From positions 16,132 to 80,131 of the forward strand of contig NVRK02000007.1 in NCBI GenBank assembly GCA_002400845.2: 64,000 nucleotides of DNA, read 5' to 3'. The position numbers and the translations under genes were made by a program. Under the pieces are notes generated by a model. It worked only from the letters and a program-made list of their open reading frames with translations. It was not told the origin of the DNA and did not search any database. Below, piece after piece: positions 32,596 through 42,707 of this stretch (the stretch's first letter is position 1; the number at the start of each line of letters is the position of its first letter). This stretch comes from Hyphomicrobiales bacterium (GTDB lineage: Bacteria > Pseudomonadota > Alphaproteobacteria > Rhizobiales > Rhizobiaceae).

Positions 32596-32617
32596 CCCCT
32601 AGTCAGATGACTAGGGG
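32596..32617. repeat. 22-bp palindrome in the intergenic region upstream of the PAN-like gene
   Basis: cccctagtca-ga-tgactagggg, perfect 10-bp arms, no T-tract. Confidence 0.6.
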
Positions 32618-32792
32618 TGGCTACTCATTTGGCTAGTTCTTATTGCGCGTATTAATAGTTATTGTATCTTCGAGTAACTGTAAAGTTGTGTGCTGGGTGT
32701 GCAGTTATTTGAAGTTTACTCCAAGTATAACTCACCAATACGATGTTACGTGGGAAATTTAGAGAATTTATTACAAACAAAAGGGATTTATT

Positions 32793-33341
32793 ATGGGAAA
32801 GTTTGGTCTAATTGGAACTGTTTTATGTGGTGTTGCGCTTACGGCAACAGGGGCATATGCGGCTGATATAAAGATATCAAAAAGCGATGGCTCGTGCCCG
32901 AGCAACTACAGATTGATGGAATATGCAGAGATCAGCCTTTCTGGCAAGCACGATAAGAAAAAGGGTGACCTAACCGTTATAGGACTAGAAGTTTGTGAAA
33001 AAGCTGGTCAATGGGATATCCTTCGCTTGTCTGGTGGCGGCTCGTTCGGTGGACCAGGCTATAAATGTCATCACTTCACAAAGGATACGAGGACCTTTGG
33101 CGGTTCGGTGTGTATTAAAGGTGATTGGAATCCGAAGCAAGATCGTGCCGGTGGTGATCTTGGGATTTTACTAAATCCGCGTCCAACCAACGTAGCGCAG
33201 TGTGAAGAAGCCTGTTTCAAAAACTCAAGTTGCGATTCGTGGACCTTTGAAACAAATCCGGGCGGAGCATGCCATCTTAAACGCGGAACACCAGGTTTGA
33301 GTGCAAATGCAAACCTCATCTCTGGAACTACTGGGCGCTGA
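32793..33341 (+). CDS. Secreted protein with C-terminal PAN/Apple-like domain
   Basis: Signal peptide (MGKFGLIGTVLCGVALTATGAYA|AD); C-terminal VAQCEEACFKNSSCDSWTFETNPGGACHLKRGTPGL cysteine pattern. Confidence 0.65.
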   Translation: MGKFGLIGTVLCGVALTATGAYAADIKISKSDGSCPSNYRLMEYAEISLSGKHDKKKGDLTVIGLEVCEKAGQWDILRLSGGGSFGGPGYKCHHFTKDTRTFGGSVCIKGDWNPKQDRAGGDLGILLNPRPTNVAQCEEACFKNSSCDSWTFETNPGGACHLKRGTPGLSANANLISGTTGR

Positions 33342-33591
33342 TAAACAAATTAAATGGTGGAGCCTGTGGCGAATCTCGTTGATTAACCAGAGGCTTCATC
33401 AGTCAAATTCTATCCAACCAGTGGAATTTAATTAACATAATCCCACCGTTCAAAATTCGACAGAATAGTTCTTCTTAAAAAGTACCTCATTGGCACTGGC
33501 GGGAGGGTCGTTAGAGAAAAGACTACTTAAAACTGTTTGTTGATATCTATATTTAGCAAACACAAAACAATAATGTTGGGGATTGTAAGTT

Positions 33592-35278
33592 ATGAAATTT
33601 AATTGTGTGGAAATTTTAATGAAAACCAAATTTATTTTGGTGTTTATCGGCCAATCTTTAACTTCAATTCCCAAAGCCCATGCTTTTGAGGAACTGTATA
33701 TTTAGAAAATCCTAGCGCGAATGAGCCAAAAGGATATTTTTTTATTCAATAGTCTAATTCTACTACACTGAAATATGCTAGTGTAGCTTTAGATGTAAAC
33801 TCCAGTTCCTTATTAGCGGGTGGTGCGATTTGGCATAATTCCAAAATACATTTGCAATATCCGTCCATAACCGCTGTTGGAATCGAAACTGGTTGTGGCT
33901 ATTTCGATGTCACCATATTAGAGCAAAGAGGTGCAGATTCCGCATCAATTTCAGCCCAAGACTATATGGGCGTTCGTTTCACAGCACGTGCAACCGTAAA
34001 TGGCCCGCTTTATGAAATTGAAATCGGCATTTCTGGAGTAACAGATACTGTTATCATCGCAACAACAAAATCACCAGCCCCCACAATTACTAGCAAAGTA
34101 ACGGTTGAAACAACCAAAGAAACAGTTCGAAAATTCCTTCAAAATCGTTCAACCCATATATTGAACAGCCAACCAAGTTTAATTGAAAAAATTGTTGGGC
34201 AGAGTAATGGAGCAGGTGGCCCATTAGGATTGTTGCAAATTAATGGTAACGAACATGCACAAAAGTATTTCTTTTCAACGTCACGTTCGAAAATCTTAAC
34301 TGCGAAAAAAACCACACATCGTTAAATCGAGAAATTACATCACAAGCCTTGGGTAACTCTGAAATTAATAATTACAATGCCGAGAATACAAATATTCTCG
34401 GATTTCAACGAACCAATCAAACCAATAATCAAACGAACAATGAAGCTTTACATAATTTAGAAGGCAATGACGGTACTGAGAGTACAAACCTTCAAAACCA
34501 AAGTCTTGCTGGTTCGTGGGGTATATGGACAGAAATTTATGGTTCACGCTCTAACAATGGGGATGCAAAAAGCTCACTTTGGGCTGGGTATGTTGGCATG
34601 CATTATTTTGTGAGCGATCAAAATATCATTGGCCTTATTGGTCAATTTGATTGGTCTGACCAAACTGATTCTTCTAATGGCTCTAAAGTCGATGGTAGAG
34701 GCTGGATGATCGGCCCCTATATTGCGGGTAAATTTGAAGATCAAACACTCTACTACGAAGCAAGCATTCGCTATGGTCGTTCTGAAAATAACATATCCCC
34801 AATTGGAACTTTCACAGATAAATTTGAAACTGAGCGCCTAATGTTGTCCAGAAAATTAACGGGTGAATACAAACATGATACTGTTACAGTGCGCCCAGAA
34901 ATTGGTTTAACTTGGTATAAAGAATCTCAAAAGTCGTACACAGATAGCCTGAACCACAAAATACCAGAGCAGGTAATCTCTACTGGAGAGTTTCGGTTCG
35001 GCCCAGTATTTTCCAAACAAGTGAAACTTGATAATGGCAATATTATCACACCAAACTTTGGCATTAGCGGCGTTTATAATTTCGATGTTAGAAACAATAA
35101 TACGTCGAAGGGAACATCAACTAATACGGATGAACTTCGCGCGCGCTTTACAGTAGGGGTTAAAACTACCAATGCCATGGGCTGGAGCCTATCTGCCGCT
35201 AGTTTCTACGACGGCGTAGGCATTGATGATTACTATTCGTATGGTGGCTCAATCAAATTGACGGTGCCATTGAACTAG
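33592..35278 (+). pseudogene. Broken autotransporter-type protein (signal peptide, passenger remnant, beta-barrel in three frames)
   Basis: 33592-33705: MKFNCVEILMKTKFILVFIGQSLTSIPKAHAFEELYI*. Coding-like sequence continues in another frame (LENPSANEPKGYFFIQ*SNSTTLKYASVALD...) through TAG 33750-33752 to 34325, then barrel ORF 34349-35278 in a third frame. Confidence 0.6.
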
Positions 35279-35554
35279 GGCGAGAAATTACGACGAGCGG
35301 TGATGTTTAAATATATGCCGCCGCCATCACCCAATGTTAGCCTATTTATTCAGTTAGCCGCCAACCATAGTTTTCATAACGATACTAACCAAATTCATAA
35401 GCGACATTGCAGTTTACGGTAAACACTACTAACTTTCAACAAACATAAAATACTTATTATACAACGGCTTGTAGACACAACTTAAAGAACTACGGACGAT
35501 AGCAACACCTATTTAAGCACGCGCGCTCAGCAATATTGAATGCAATTCATCAAA

Positions 35555-36469
35555 CTATTCCTCAAAAAACAATCTAATGTTTTCAACAAACTTAGCTGTA
35601 GCGACGGGTAGAGTTCTATATCTTAACTGACCAATAAATACTTTTACCAACGCAACTTCTTTTAAATCAAGCGGTACGTAGCAAACGTTCTCTTTTAAGT
35701 CTCTTGAGTTTATAAAAAACGGAACCGTAAATCCTATGCCATCACCTTCGCTTATTATCTGTTGAATTAAATGAAGATCATTGGATTCAATGATTGGACT
35801 AATTTTGATTCTTTTTTTACTACTTGCAGTTTCAAGCGCTTCACGAAGCCCATTACCACGCATAGGTAATAGTATGTCATATTCTAGGCATTCTGTTAAA
35901 CGTAGCGAAGTCCGATTAGACAAAACATGATCGGTTCTTATTACGGCGTGAATTTGTTGTCCTATATTTAATATTTCGTGAAATTCGCTTGTATTATTGG
36001 GTTCAAGACTCATCGCCAAGTCGCAAGTTTGAGATGTGAGAGCATTTTCGACTTCAGAGCGTTCAATTACTTGTATTTCGAATGTCACACCAGGAAATTC
36101 TGAACGATATTTTCGAACTTGTAATGGTAATAAATACCTTGCAATTTCTGGCGTTGCGGCAATTCTAATATGCCCCAAACGCATGCCTTTAAGATCAGCA
36201 ATTTGAGACCTTACACGTTCTAAATCTGCAATCTGACTTCTGATATGTTGAACAAATAATTCGCCAGCACTGTTAAGTCGAACGCCTTTAGAATTGCGCT
36301 CAAACAAATCAACACCTAACTCTTCTTCAAGAGCGATAATCCTTCGATTTAATGCAGAGGGTGTAATAGAAACAGTCTTCGCCGCAGCGCGAATTGACCG
36401 CGTTCGGGCAACGGCATCAACATATTTCAAGCTCAAAAGGTGTCTCAAGGTAAGTCTTTCGTGGTGCAT
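35555..36469 (-). CDS. LysR-family transcriptional regulator
   Basis: N-terminal HTH LRHLLSLKYVDAVARTRSIRAAAKTVSITPSALNRRIIALEEELGVDLFERNSKGVRLNSAGE. Confidence 0.93.
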   Translation of the reverse strand: MHHERLTLRHLLSLKYVDAVARTRSIRAAAKTVSITPSALNRRIIALEEELGVDLFERNSKGVRLNSAGELFVQHIRSQIADLERVRSQIADLKGMRLGHIRIAATPEIARYLLPLQVRKYRSEFPGVTFEIQVIERSEVENALTSQTCDLAMSLEPNNTSEFHEILNIGQQIHAVIRTDHVLSNRTSLRLTECLEYDILLPMRGNGLREALETASSKKRIKISPIIESNDLHLIQQIISEGDGIGFTVPFFINSRDLKENVCYVPLDLKEVALVKVFIGQLRYRTLPVATAKFVENIRLFFEE

Positions 36470-36660
36470 TTATTGCACCACTGTATATATATTTTAACAG
36501 CATACAACAACGCAATTTCTTATTAGCGTATTTTTAGTTGGGTGCGGCGTGATGTAAATTGCTATAATTAGCAGGGGTATAACTTCATCATGTTGCGCTT
36601 CATATAATTAACTCAACTAGCCTTGAGTAATGAAATTAATTATACGCAAAGGTTGAATAA

Positions 36661-37950
36661 ATGACTAAGAAAGCAAACCCACACTTAACAGCATTGGCTG
36701 CTATAAGTATGATTACTGTATCTGCCACAATGGCAATGGCTGCAGATACTATAAAAATTGGTGTACTACACTCATTATCAGGAACGATGGCGATTTCTGA
36801 AACGACACTTAAAGACACAGTAGAACTACTTATAGATCAACAAAATGCAAAAGGCGGTTTACTCGGCAAGCAATTAGAAGCAGTTGTCGTTGATCCAGCT
36901 TCTGACTGGCCACTATTCGCTGAAAAAGCCCGCGAACTTCTGACAGTATCAAAAGTTGATGTGATCTTCGGATCATGGACGAGTGTGAGTCGTAAATCTG
37001 CACTTCCAGTTCTTGAAGAACTGAATGGTTTAATGTTCTACCCGGTTCAATACGAAGGTGAAGAATCTTCTAAAAACGTTTTCTACACTGGCGCAGCGCC
37101 AAATCAACAAGCCATACCTGCAACTGATTATTTTTTAGAAGAATTAGGCGTAGAGAAATTTGCTCTTCTTGGAACAGATTATGTTTATCCACGTACGACA
37201 AACAAAATCCTTGAGCAGTACCTAAAAGATAAAGGTATTGACGCGAGCGATATTTTTGTAAACTACACACCATTTGGTCATTCAGATTGGTCAAAAATTG
37301 TTGCAGATGTTGTTGCCTTGGGAGCAGATGGCAAAAAGGTTGGCGTTATTTCAACAATCAATGGTGATGCAAACATTGGTTTTTACAAAGAACTAGCAGC
37401 AGCTGGAATTTCTGCGGATGACATTCCTGTTATTGCATTTTCTGTTGGTGAAGAAGAGCTTTCTGGTTTAGACACATCAAACCTAGTTGGACACCTTGCC
37501 GCTTGGAATTATTTCCAATCAGCAGAATCTCCTGCAAATGCTAAATTCATCAAAACTTGGAAAGCACGTATGGGCGATAAGCGCGTAACGAACGATCCAA
37601 TGGAAGCGCATTACATTGGCTTCAATATGTGGGTAAATGCTGTGACAGCAGCTGGCACAACGGATGTGGATAAAGTTCGTACCGCAATGTACGGCCAAAA
37701 ATTCCCAAACCTTACTGGCGGCACAGCAGAAATGCTAACCAACCACCACCTTTCAAAACCTGTTCTAATTGGCGAAATCCAAGCAGATGGTCAATTTGAT
37801 ATTATCAGCCAAACTGAGCCAGTAAATGGTGATGCTTGGACTGACTTCTTAGCCGAATCTAAAGTGCTGAAGTCAGATTGGAAAGATCTGAAATGTGGTA
37901 TGTACAACACAGAAACTAAATCTTGTGTGCAAATCAAATCTAACTACTAG
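36661..37950 (+). CDS. urtA: Urea ABC transporter substrate-binding protein
   Basis: IKIGVLHSLSGTMAISETTLKDTVELLIDQQNAKGGLLGK, FGSWTSVSRKSALPVLEELNGLMFYPVQYEGEE, NGDANIGFYKEL. First gene of urtABCDE. Confidence 0.93.
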   Translation: MTKKANPHLTALAAISMITVSATMAMAADTIKIGVLHSLSGTMAISETTLKDTVELLIDQQNAKGGLLGKQLEAVVVDPASDWPLFAEKARELLTVSKVDVIFGSWTSVSRKSALPVLEELNGLMFYPVQYEGEESSKNVFYTGAAPNQQAIPATDYFLEELGVEKFALLGTDYVYPRTTNKILEQYLKDKGIDASDIFVNYTPFGHSDWSKIVADVVALGADGKKVGVISTINGDANIGFYKELAAAGISADDIPVIAFSVGEEELSGLDTSNLVGHLAAWNYFQSAESPANAKFIKTWKARMGDKRVTNDPMEAHYIGFNMWVNAVTAAGTTDVDKVRTAMYGQKFPNLTGGTAEMLTNHHLSKPVLIGEIQADGQFDIISQTEPVNGDAWTDFLAESKVLKSDWKDLKCGMYNTETKSCVQIKSNY

Positions 37951-37980
37951 ATTTAAACTAGTATTTCTTAGATACTAAAA

Positions 37981-38009
37981 GTGGGGCGTCTTTTGCGGAC
38001 GCCCCATTT
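37981..38009 (+). terminator. Intra-operon hairpin between urtA and urtB
   Basis: tggggcgtc ttttgc ggacgcccca ttt. Confidence 0.7.
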
Positions 38010-38037
38010 ATATGTCCCACTTTTACAAGATAGTTAT

Positions 38038-39987
38038 ATGATCCGTACATTTTTATTTCTTGTAGTCTATTTTGTTTCTGTACTTTCTGTTTCAGCACAA
38101 CAAAATGATCTTCAATCTATACTCAATCAAAATAGCAAAGCTGTAGAGCGCGCTTCAAGAAAAACGCTCCAACCAGTGTTAAAATCATTAATCGATAGCA
38201 AGTTAAAAGAAGTGCCTATTTTTCTAGAAAAGTGGCGCGCTAAAAAGGTATGGATACGAAAGTCCGATAAACAGTTTTTTTATATCAATAATAAAAACAG
38301 CACCCCAATAAAACTTATAGACATTTCGAGTGGTGAAATTGTTGGCTTAGAACCAAAAAATAAGCTAAAACAATTAAAGCCTAACAGTGGCGTTAGAAGT
38401 ATTATTGCTTCAACACTTGTACAATTTCAATTAATCGACATTGACAAAAATCGCCGCTTAGCAGCGCTAAAAGCCATAGAACGTGATGCTAATTCAAGTC
38501 ATTTAAATGCGTTACGTGCCACAATAAACAAAGAACCGTTGCCAAGTATAAAAGCCCGTATGTTACGGTTAGAGCGTCTTTTAACAATACGGTTTGATGA
38601 GAACCCAACAAAACGTATTAAGGCTATTAATGGTTTTGCTGGCGATACGAATGTAGATGTGCGAGCCGCACTTAACCCAATATTACAAACAAAAATCGCT
38701 GTTTCTACAATTTTACCAGAAGATAAAAACATTGCTAAAATACTAAAGGTTGGAGACAGTATATCTACGCAAGTAGCATATGATATATTAGTAAAAAACA
38801 AATTAGCGCCTGCGCAAATTAGCATTCAAGAGCGTGATAAGTCACTCATTGCAAATATCAAAAATTCAGAAATCGCAGGAATTAAAACAAGCACTCTAGA
38901 CAATGAACAATCTCGAATTATCGCGTATCAAACCCTTGTTAAAATTGGCGCTGTTCCAGATTTTGTTACCAATGAACAACGTGCAAAGAGTTTGAAAGAA
39001 TTTGTATTTTTCAATCAATACATTGAGACCAACAAAACAGTAACAACTGCAGCGAAAAAAACTTTAGACACCATTAACGCACGTGTTAAAGTATTCAGCT
39101 TTATTGATCTGGGTTTAGACGGCCTGTCATTGGCATCGATCTATTTTTTAGCCGCCATTGGGCTTGCCATTACCTTTGGGGTTATGGGCGTTATAAATAT
39201 GGCACATGGCGAATTTATAATGATTGGCGCTTATACAGGCTATGTCGTTCAACAATTTGTTCCAAATTATACAGCATCCATTATAATTGCTTTGCCTCTG
39301 GCATTTATAGTTGCTTTCGCAGCAGGTGTTGCGCTTGAGCGCCTAGTTATACGCCACTTAATGCATCGTCCACTTGAAACTTTATTGGCAACATTTGGCA
39401 TCTCAATTGCATTGCAACAATTGGCCAAAAACATATTTGGAACGCAGGCCAGACCACTAACATCACCAGATTGGTTAGGCGGCTCTTGGGTCATCAACGA
39501 TATTATTTCAATAAGTTACATTCGAGTTGCAATATTTTTTCTTGCGCTTGCATTTTTGTTTTTACTTTTATTCATTCTTAAAAGAACGCGCCTGGGACTT
39601 GAAGTAAGAGCCGTAACACAAAACCCGCGCATGGCGTCCTCCATGGGAATTAATCCAGATAAAATAAACATGCTCACCTTTGGACTTGGCTCAGGCATTG
39701 CTGGCATTGCGGGAGTGGCGATTGGCTTATTTGCGCAGGTCACATCCGAACTTGGTTCGGGCTATATCGTACAAAGCTTCATGACAGTCGTTGTTGGGGG
39801 CGTTGGCAATATTTGGGGAACCTTAGCAGGTGCCAGTATGATTGGTGGACTGCAAAAAATCATCGAATGGTTCAACCCATCAAACACACTTGCTGCTCAA
39901 ACTTACATGATTATTTTCATCATTATATTCATTCAATTTAAGCCTAAGGGAATTGTCGCTCTTAAAGGCCGTGCGGCAGGGGATTAA
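38038..39987 (+). CDS. urtB: Urea ABC transporter permease UrtB with long N-terminal extracytoplasmic region
   Basis: Signal-like MIRTFLFLVVYFVSVLSVSAQQ, then a ~330-aa soluble segment, then LivH-like permease (GLSLASIYFLAAIGLAITFGVMGVINMAHGEFIMIGAY). Confidence 0.92.
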   Translation: MIRTFLFLVVYFVSVLSVSAQQNDLQSILNQNSKAVERASRKTLQPVLKSLIDSKLKEVPIFLEKWRAKKVWIRKSDKQFFYINNKNSTPIKLIDISSGEIVGLEPKNKLKQLKPNSGVRSIIASTLVQFQLIDIDKNRRLAALKAIERDANSSHLNALRATINKEPLPSIKARMLRLERLLTIRFDENPTKRIKAINGFAGDTNVDVRAALNPILQTKIAVSTILPEDKNIAKILKVGDSISTQVAYDILVKNKLAPAQISIQERDKSLIANIKNSEIAGIKTSTLDNEQSRIIAYQTLVKIGAVPDFVTNEQRAKSLKEFVFFNQYIETNKTVTTAAKKTLDTINARVKVFSFIDLGLDGLSLASIYFLAAIGLAITFGVMGVINMAHGEFIMIGAYTGYVVQQFVPNYTASIIIALPLAFIVAFAAGVALERLVIRHLMHRPLETLLATFGISIALQQLAKNIFGTQARPLTSPDWLGGSWVINDIISISYIRVAIFFLALAFLFLLLFILKRTRLGLEVRAVTQNPRMASSMGINPDKINMLTFGLGSGIAGIAGVAIGLFAQVTSELGSGYIVQSFMTVVVGGVGNIWGTLAGASMIGGLQKIIEWFNPSNTLAAQTYMIIFIIIFIQFKPKGIVALKGRAAGD

Positions 39988-40000
39988 GGGGATTAATTTG

Positions 40001-41194
40001 ATGAAAACAGCATTCAAAAATAGCTTTATTTATAAAAACCCATCGGTACTTATATTTCTTTCGGCTTTAGCCATACTAACAATTGGGATGACCATTTTGT
40101 CAGAAGGCTTTGGCGTTGGATTGGTATCAACCAGCTTCATCAAAATATTAGGCAAGACACTTTGTTTTTGTTTAATTGCAATAGCAATGGATTTGGTTTG
40201 GGGATATTGCGGAATACTATCTCTTGGACATTTTGCTTTCTTTGGCCTTGGTGGTTATATGGTCGGCATGTGGCTCATGTTTGCCAGAACAAAAGACATC
40301 GTTATTAATTCTATGGTGAACGCACCGTTGCCGCCAACACCTAATGAAATTAGGGACGCTGTAGGATCGCAAATTTTTGGTGTCGTTGGTGGTTCCGAAA
40401 TTCCAATGATATGGATGTTCGCTGACAGTTTACTTATTCAATTACTATTAGTCATATTAGTACCTGGGCTTTTGGCTTTTGTATTTGGCTATTTAGCTTT
40501 TCGCTCTCGTGTGACAGGTGTTTATCTGTCAATCTTAACTCAAGCAATGACACTCGCACTTTCGCTTTATCTATTCCAAAACGACAGTGGTTTACGAGGC
40601 AATAACGGTCTTTCTGGCCTTCAAAACATACCAGGACTAACCGAAGTCTCACAAGATATAATTTCTGTTTGGTTTTTATGGGCCTCTGCCATAGCACTTG
40701 GACTTGGGTATATTATTGCTAATTGGCTAATATCTGGAAAGTTTGGAAGTGTTGTTCGCGCCATCAGGGATGATGAAACACGCGTGCGCTATCTTGGATA
40801 TACGGTTGAAATTTACAAATTATTGGTATTCGTCATTACAGCTATTATTGCAGCAATTGCAGGTGCACTTTACTACCCACAAGCAGGCATTATTAACCCA
40901 GCAGAAATTGCGCCCATTGCTTCTATTTACTTGGCAGTTTGGGTAGCAATTGGTGGAAGAGGGCGCATTTATGGTGCAGTCATAGGGGCCGCAAGCGTAA
41001 CCTTAATATCCAGTTGGTTTACCGGCGGACAAATACCTAACATTTCTCTTGGGTTCTACACAATCAAATGGATCGATTGGTGGCTGGTAATATTGGGATT
41101 TGGCTTTGTTGCCATTACATTATACGCCCCATCTGGACTAGGTGGATTGTTTGATCGCTTAGTGCGCAAGCAAGTAAATGAGGAGAGCAAATAA
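40001..41194 (+). CDS. urtC: Urea ABC transporter permease UrtC
   Basis: DLVWGYCGILSLGHFAFFGLGGYMVGMWLM, GNNGLSGLQNIPG, AVWVAIGGRGRIYGAVIGA. Confidence 0.92.
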   Translation: MKTAFKNSFIYKNPSVLIFLSALAILTIGMTILSEGFGVGLVSTSFIKILGKTLCFCLIAIAMDLVWGYCGILSLGHFAFFGLGGYMVGMWLMFARTKDIVINSMVNAPLPPTPNEIRDAVGSQIFGVVGGSEIPMIWMFADSLLIQLLLVILVPGLLAFVFGYLAFRSRVTGVYLSILTQAMTLALSLYLFQNDSGLRGNNGLSGLQNIPGLTEVSQDIISVWFLWASAIALGLGYIIANWLISGKFGSVVRAIRDDETRVRYLGYTVEIYKLLVFVITAIIAAIAGALYYPQAGIINPAEIAPIASIYLAVWVAIGGRGRIYGAVIGAASVTLISSWFTGGQIPNISLGFYTIKWIDWWLVILGFGFVAITLYAPSGLGGLFDRLVRKQVNEESK

Positions 41195-41940
41195 TGCAAG
41201 AAGCATCCTTATTAGAATTGGAAGGCGTATCGGTTTCATTCGATGGTTTTAAAGCGATAAACAATTTGTCATTTCAAATTGGCAGTGCTGAATTGCGTGC
41301 AATTATAGGTCCAAATGGCGCAGGCAAAACTACCATGATGGACATTATCACAGGCAAGACAAAACCAGACAATGGCAGTGTGTTGTATGGCACACCTGCA
41401 AAAAGCCTCTTACGATTATCTGAGAGCCAAATAGCACGCATCGGCATTGGACGTAAGTTTCAACGCCCCACTGTTTTTGAAAATCAAAGCGTGTTTGATA
41501 ATTTCTTAATGGCACTCAAAAAGAGTAGATCGCCACTGGATGTATTATTTTATCGATTAGAAAATACAGACCTTGAACGCGTTAAAGTTCTGGCAGAGGA
41601 GGTCGGCTTGCATGAACAGTTGGAACGTACTTCTGGTGAGTTATCACACGGACAAAAGCAATGGCTAGAAATTGGAATGTTACTGGCACAAGACCCAAAA
41701 GTTTTATTAGTCGATGAGCCAGCTGCTGGAATGACGCCTCAAGAGCGCATGCATACAACAAATATTTTAAAGAAGGCCGCCCAAACACGAGCAGTGGTCG
41801 TAGTGGAACATGACATGGAATTTGTACGTCGTTTAGAATGTCGTGTAACTGTTTTACATGAAGGGTCTGTGTTGGCTGAAGGAAGTATCGACCATGTTAC
41901 AAATGACGAATCTGTAATCGACGTTTACTTGGGAAGATAG
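41194..41940 (+). CDS. urtD: Urea ABC transporter ATP-binding protein UrtD
   Basis: IIGPNGAGKTTMMDIITGKTKPDNG, IGIGRKFQRPTVFE, LSHGQKQWLEIGMLLAQDPKVLLVDEPAAGM. Confidence 0.93.
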   Translation: MQEASLLELEGVSVSFDGFKAINNLSFQIGSAELRAIIGPNGAGKTTMMDIITGKTKPDNGSVLYGTPAKSLLRLSESQIARIGIGRKFQRPTVFENQSVFDNFLMALKKSRSPLDVLFYRLENTDLERVKVLAEEVGLHEQLERTSGELSHGQKQWLEIGMLLAQDPKVLLVDEPAAGMTPQERMHTTNILKKAAQTRAVVVVEHDMEFVRRLECRVTVLHEGSVLAEGSIDHVTNDESVIDVYLGR

Positions 41941-41941
41941 A

Positions 41942-42637
41942 ATGTTAGAAATACGCGACCTAGATCTCCATTACGGACAATCAAAAATTCTCAATAACAT
42001 CTCCCTTACAGCTCATACAGGCAAAGTTACCTGCATAATGGGAACCAATGGCGTTGGTAAAACAAGCTTACTAAAAGCGATTTCTGGCGTTCACCCACGC
42101 AGCAATGGCGACATCATGATCGATGGTCATAATGTAGGAAAAAGTGAGCCCTTTAAACTAGCCCAAATGGGCATTGGATATGTGCCACAAGGACGTGATA
42201 TTTTTCCTCTATTAACAGTTCGCGAAAACCTAGAAACTGGCTTTGCCTGTTTACCAAAAGGTGAAAAACACATTGATGATGAAATATTTGAACTTTTTCC
42301 GGTTCTAAAACAAATGGAAAATAGAAGAGGCGGTGACTTATCGGGCGGACAACAGCAACAATTAAGCATCGCACGCGCTCTTATTACCAAGCCAAAAATT
42401 CTTTTGCTTGATGAACCAACTGAAGGCATTCAGCCCAATATTATTCAACAAATTGGGCGCGTCATAGAAATATTGCGAAATAGAAACGATATGGCAATCG
42501 TACTTGTGGAACAATATTTCGACTTTGCTTACAACTTGGCTGATACATTTTATACAATGCGTAGGGGAGAGATTGAGATGAGCGGCCCTAAATCAAAATT
42601 GAGCAAATCAAAACTTCTTAAATCTGTCTCTGTGTAA
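41942..42637 (+). CDS. urtE: Urea ABC transporter ATP-binding protein UrtE
   Basis: IMGTNGVGKTSLLKAISGVHPRSNGDI, GYVPQGRDIFPLLTVRENLETG, LSGGQQQQLSIARALITKPKILLLDEPTEGIQPN. Confidence 0.93.
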   Translation: MLEIRDLDLHYGQSKILNNISLTAHTGKVTCIMGTNGVGKTSLLKAISGVHPRSNGDIMIDGHNVGKSEPFKLAQMGIGYVPQGRDIFPLLTVRENLETGFACLPKGEKHIDDEIFELFPVLKQMENRRGGDLSGGQQQQLSIARALITKPKILLLDEPTEGIQPNIIQQIGRVIEILRNRNDMAIVLVEQYFDFAYNLADTFYTMRRGEIEMSGPKSKLSKSKLLKSVSV

Positions 42638-42651
42638 CGCTACTAATAACA

Positions 42652-42685
42652 GCGTTAATATATAATGACCATTATAAATTAACGC
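42652..42685. terminator. Hairpin between convergent urtE and LacI-family gene
   Basis: gcgttaatatataatg ... cattataaattaacgc near-perfect inverted repeat; a second overlapping IR (ttaacgca...tgcgttaa). Confidence 0.5.
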
Positions 42686-42707
42686 ACTGTTTTGCGTTAA
42701 ATTACAG

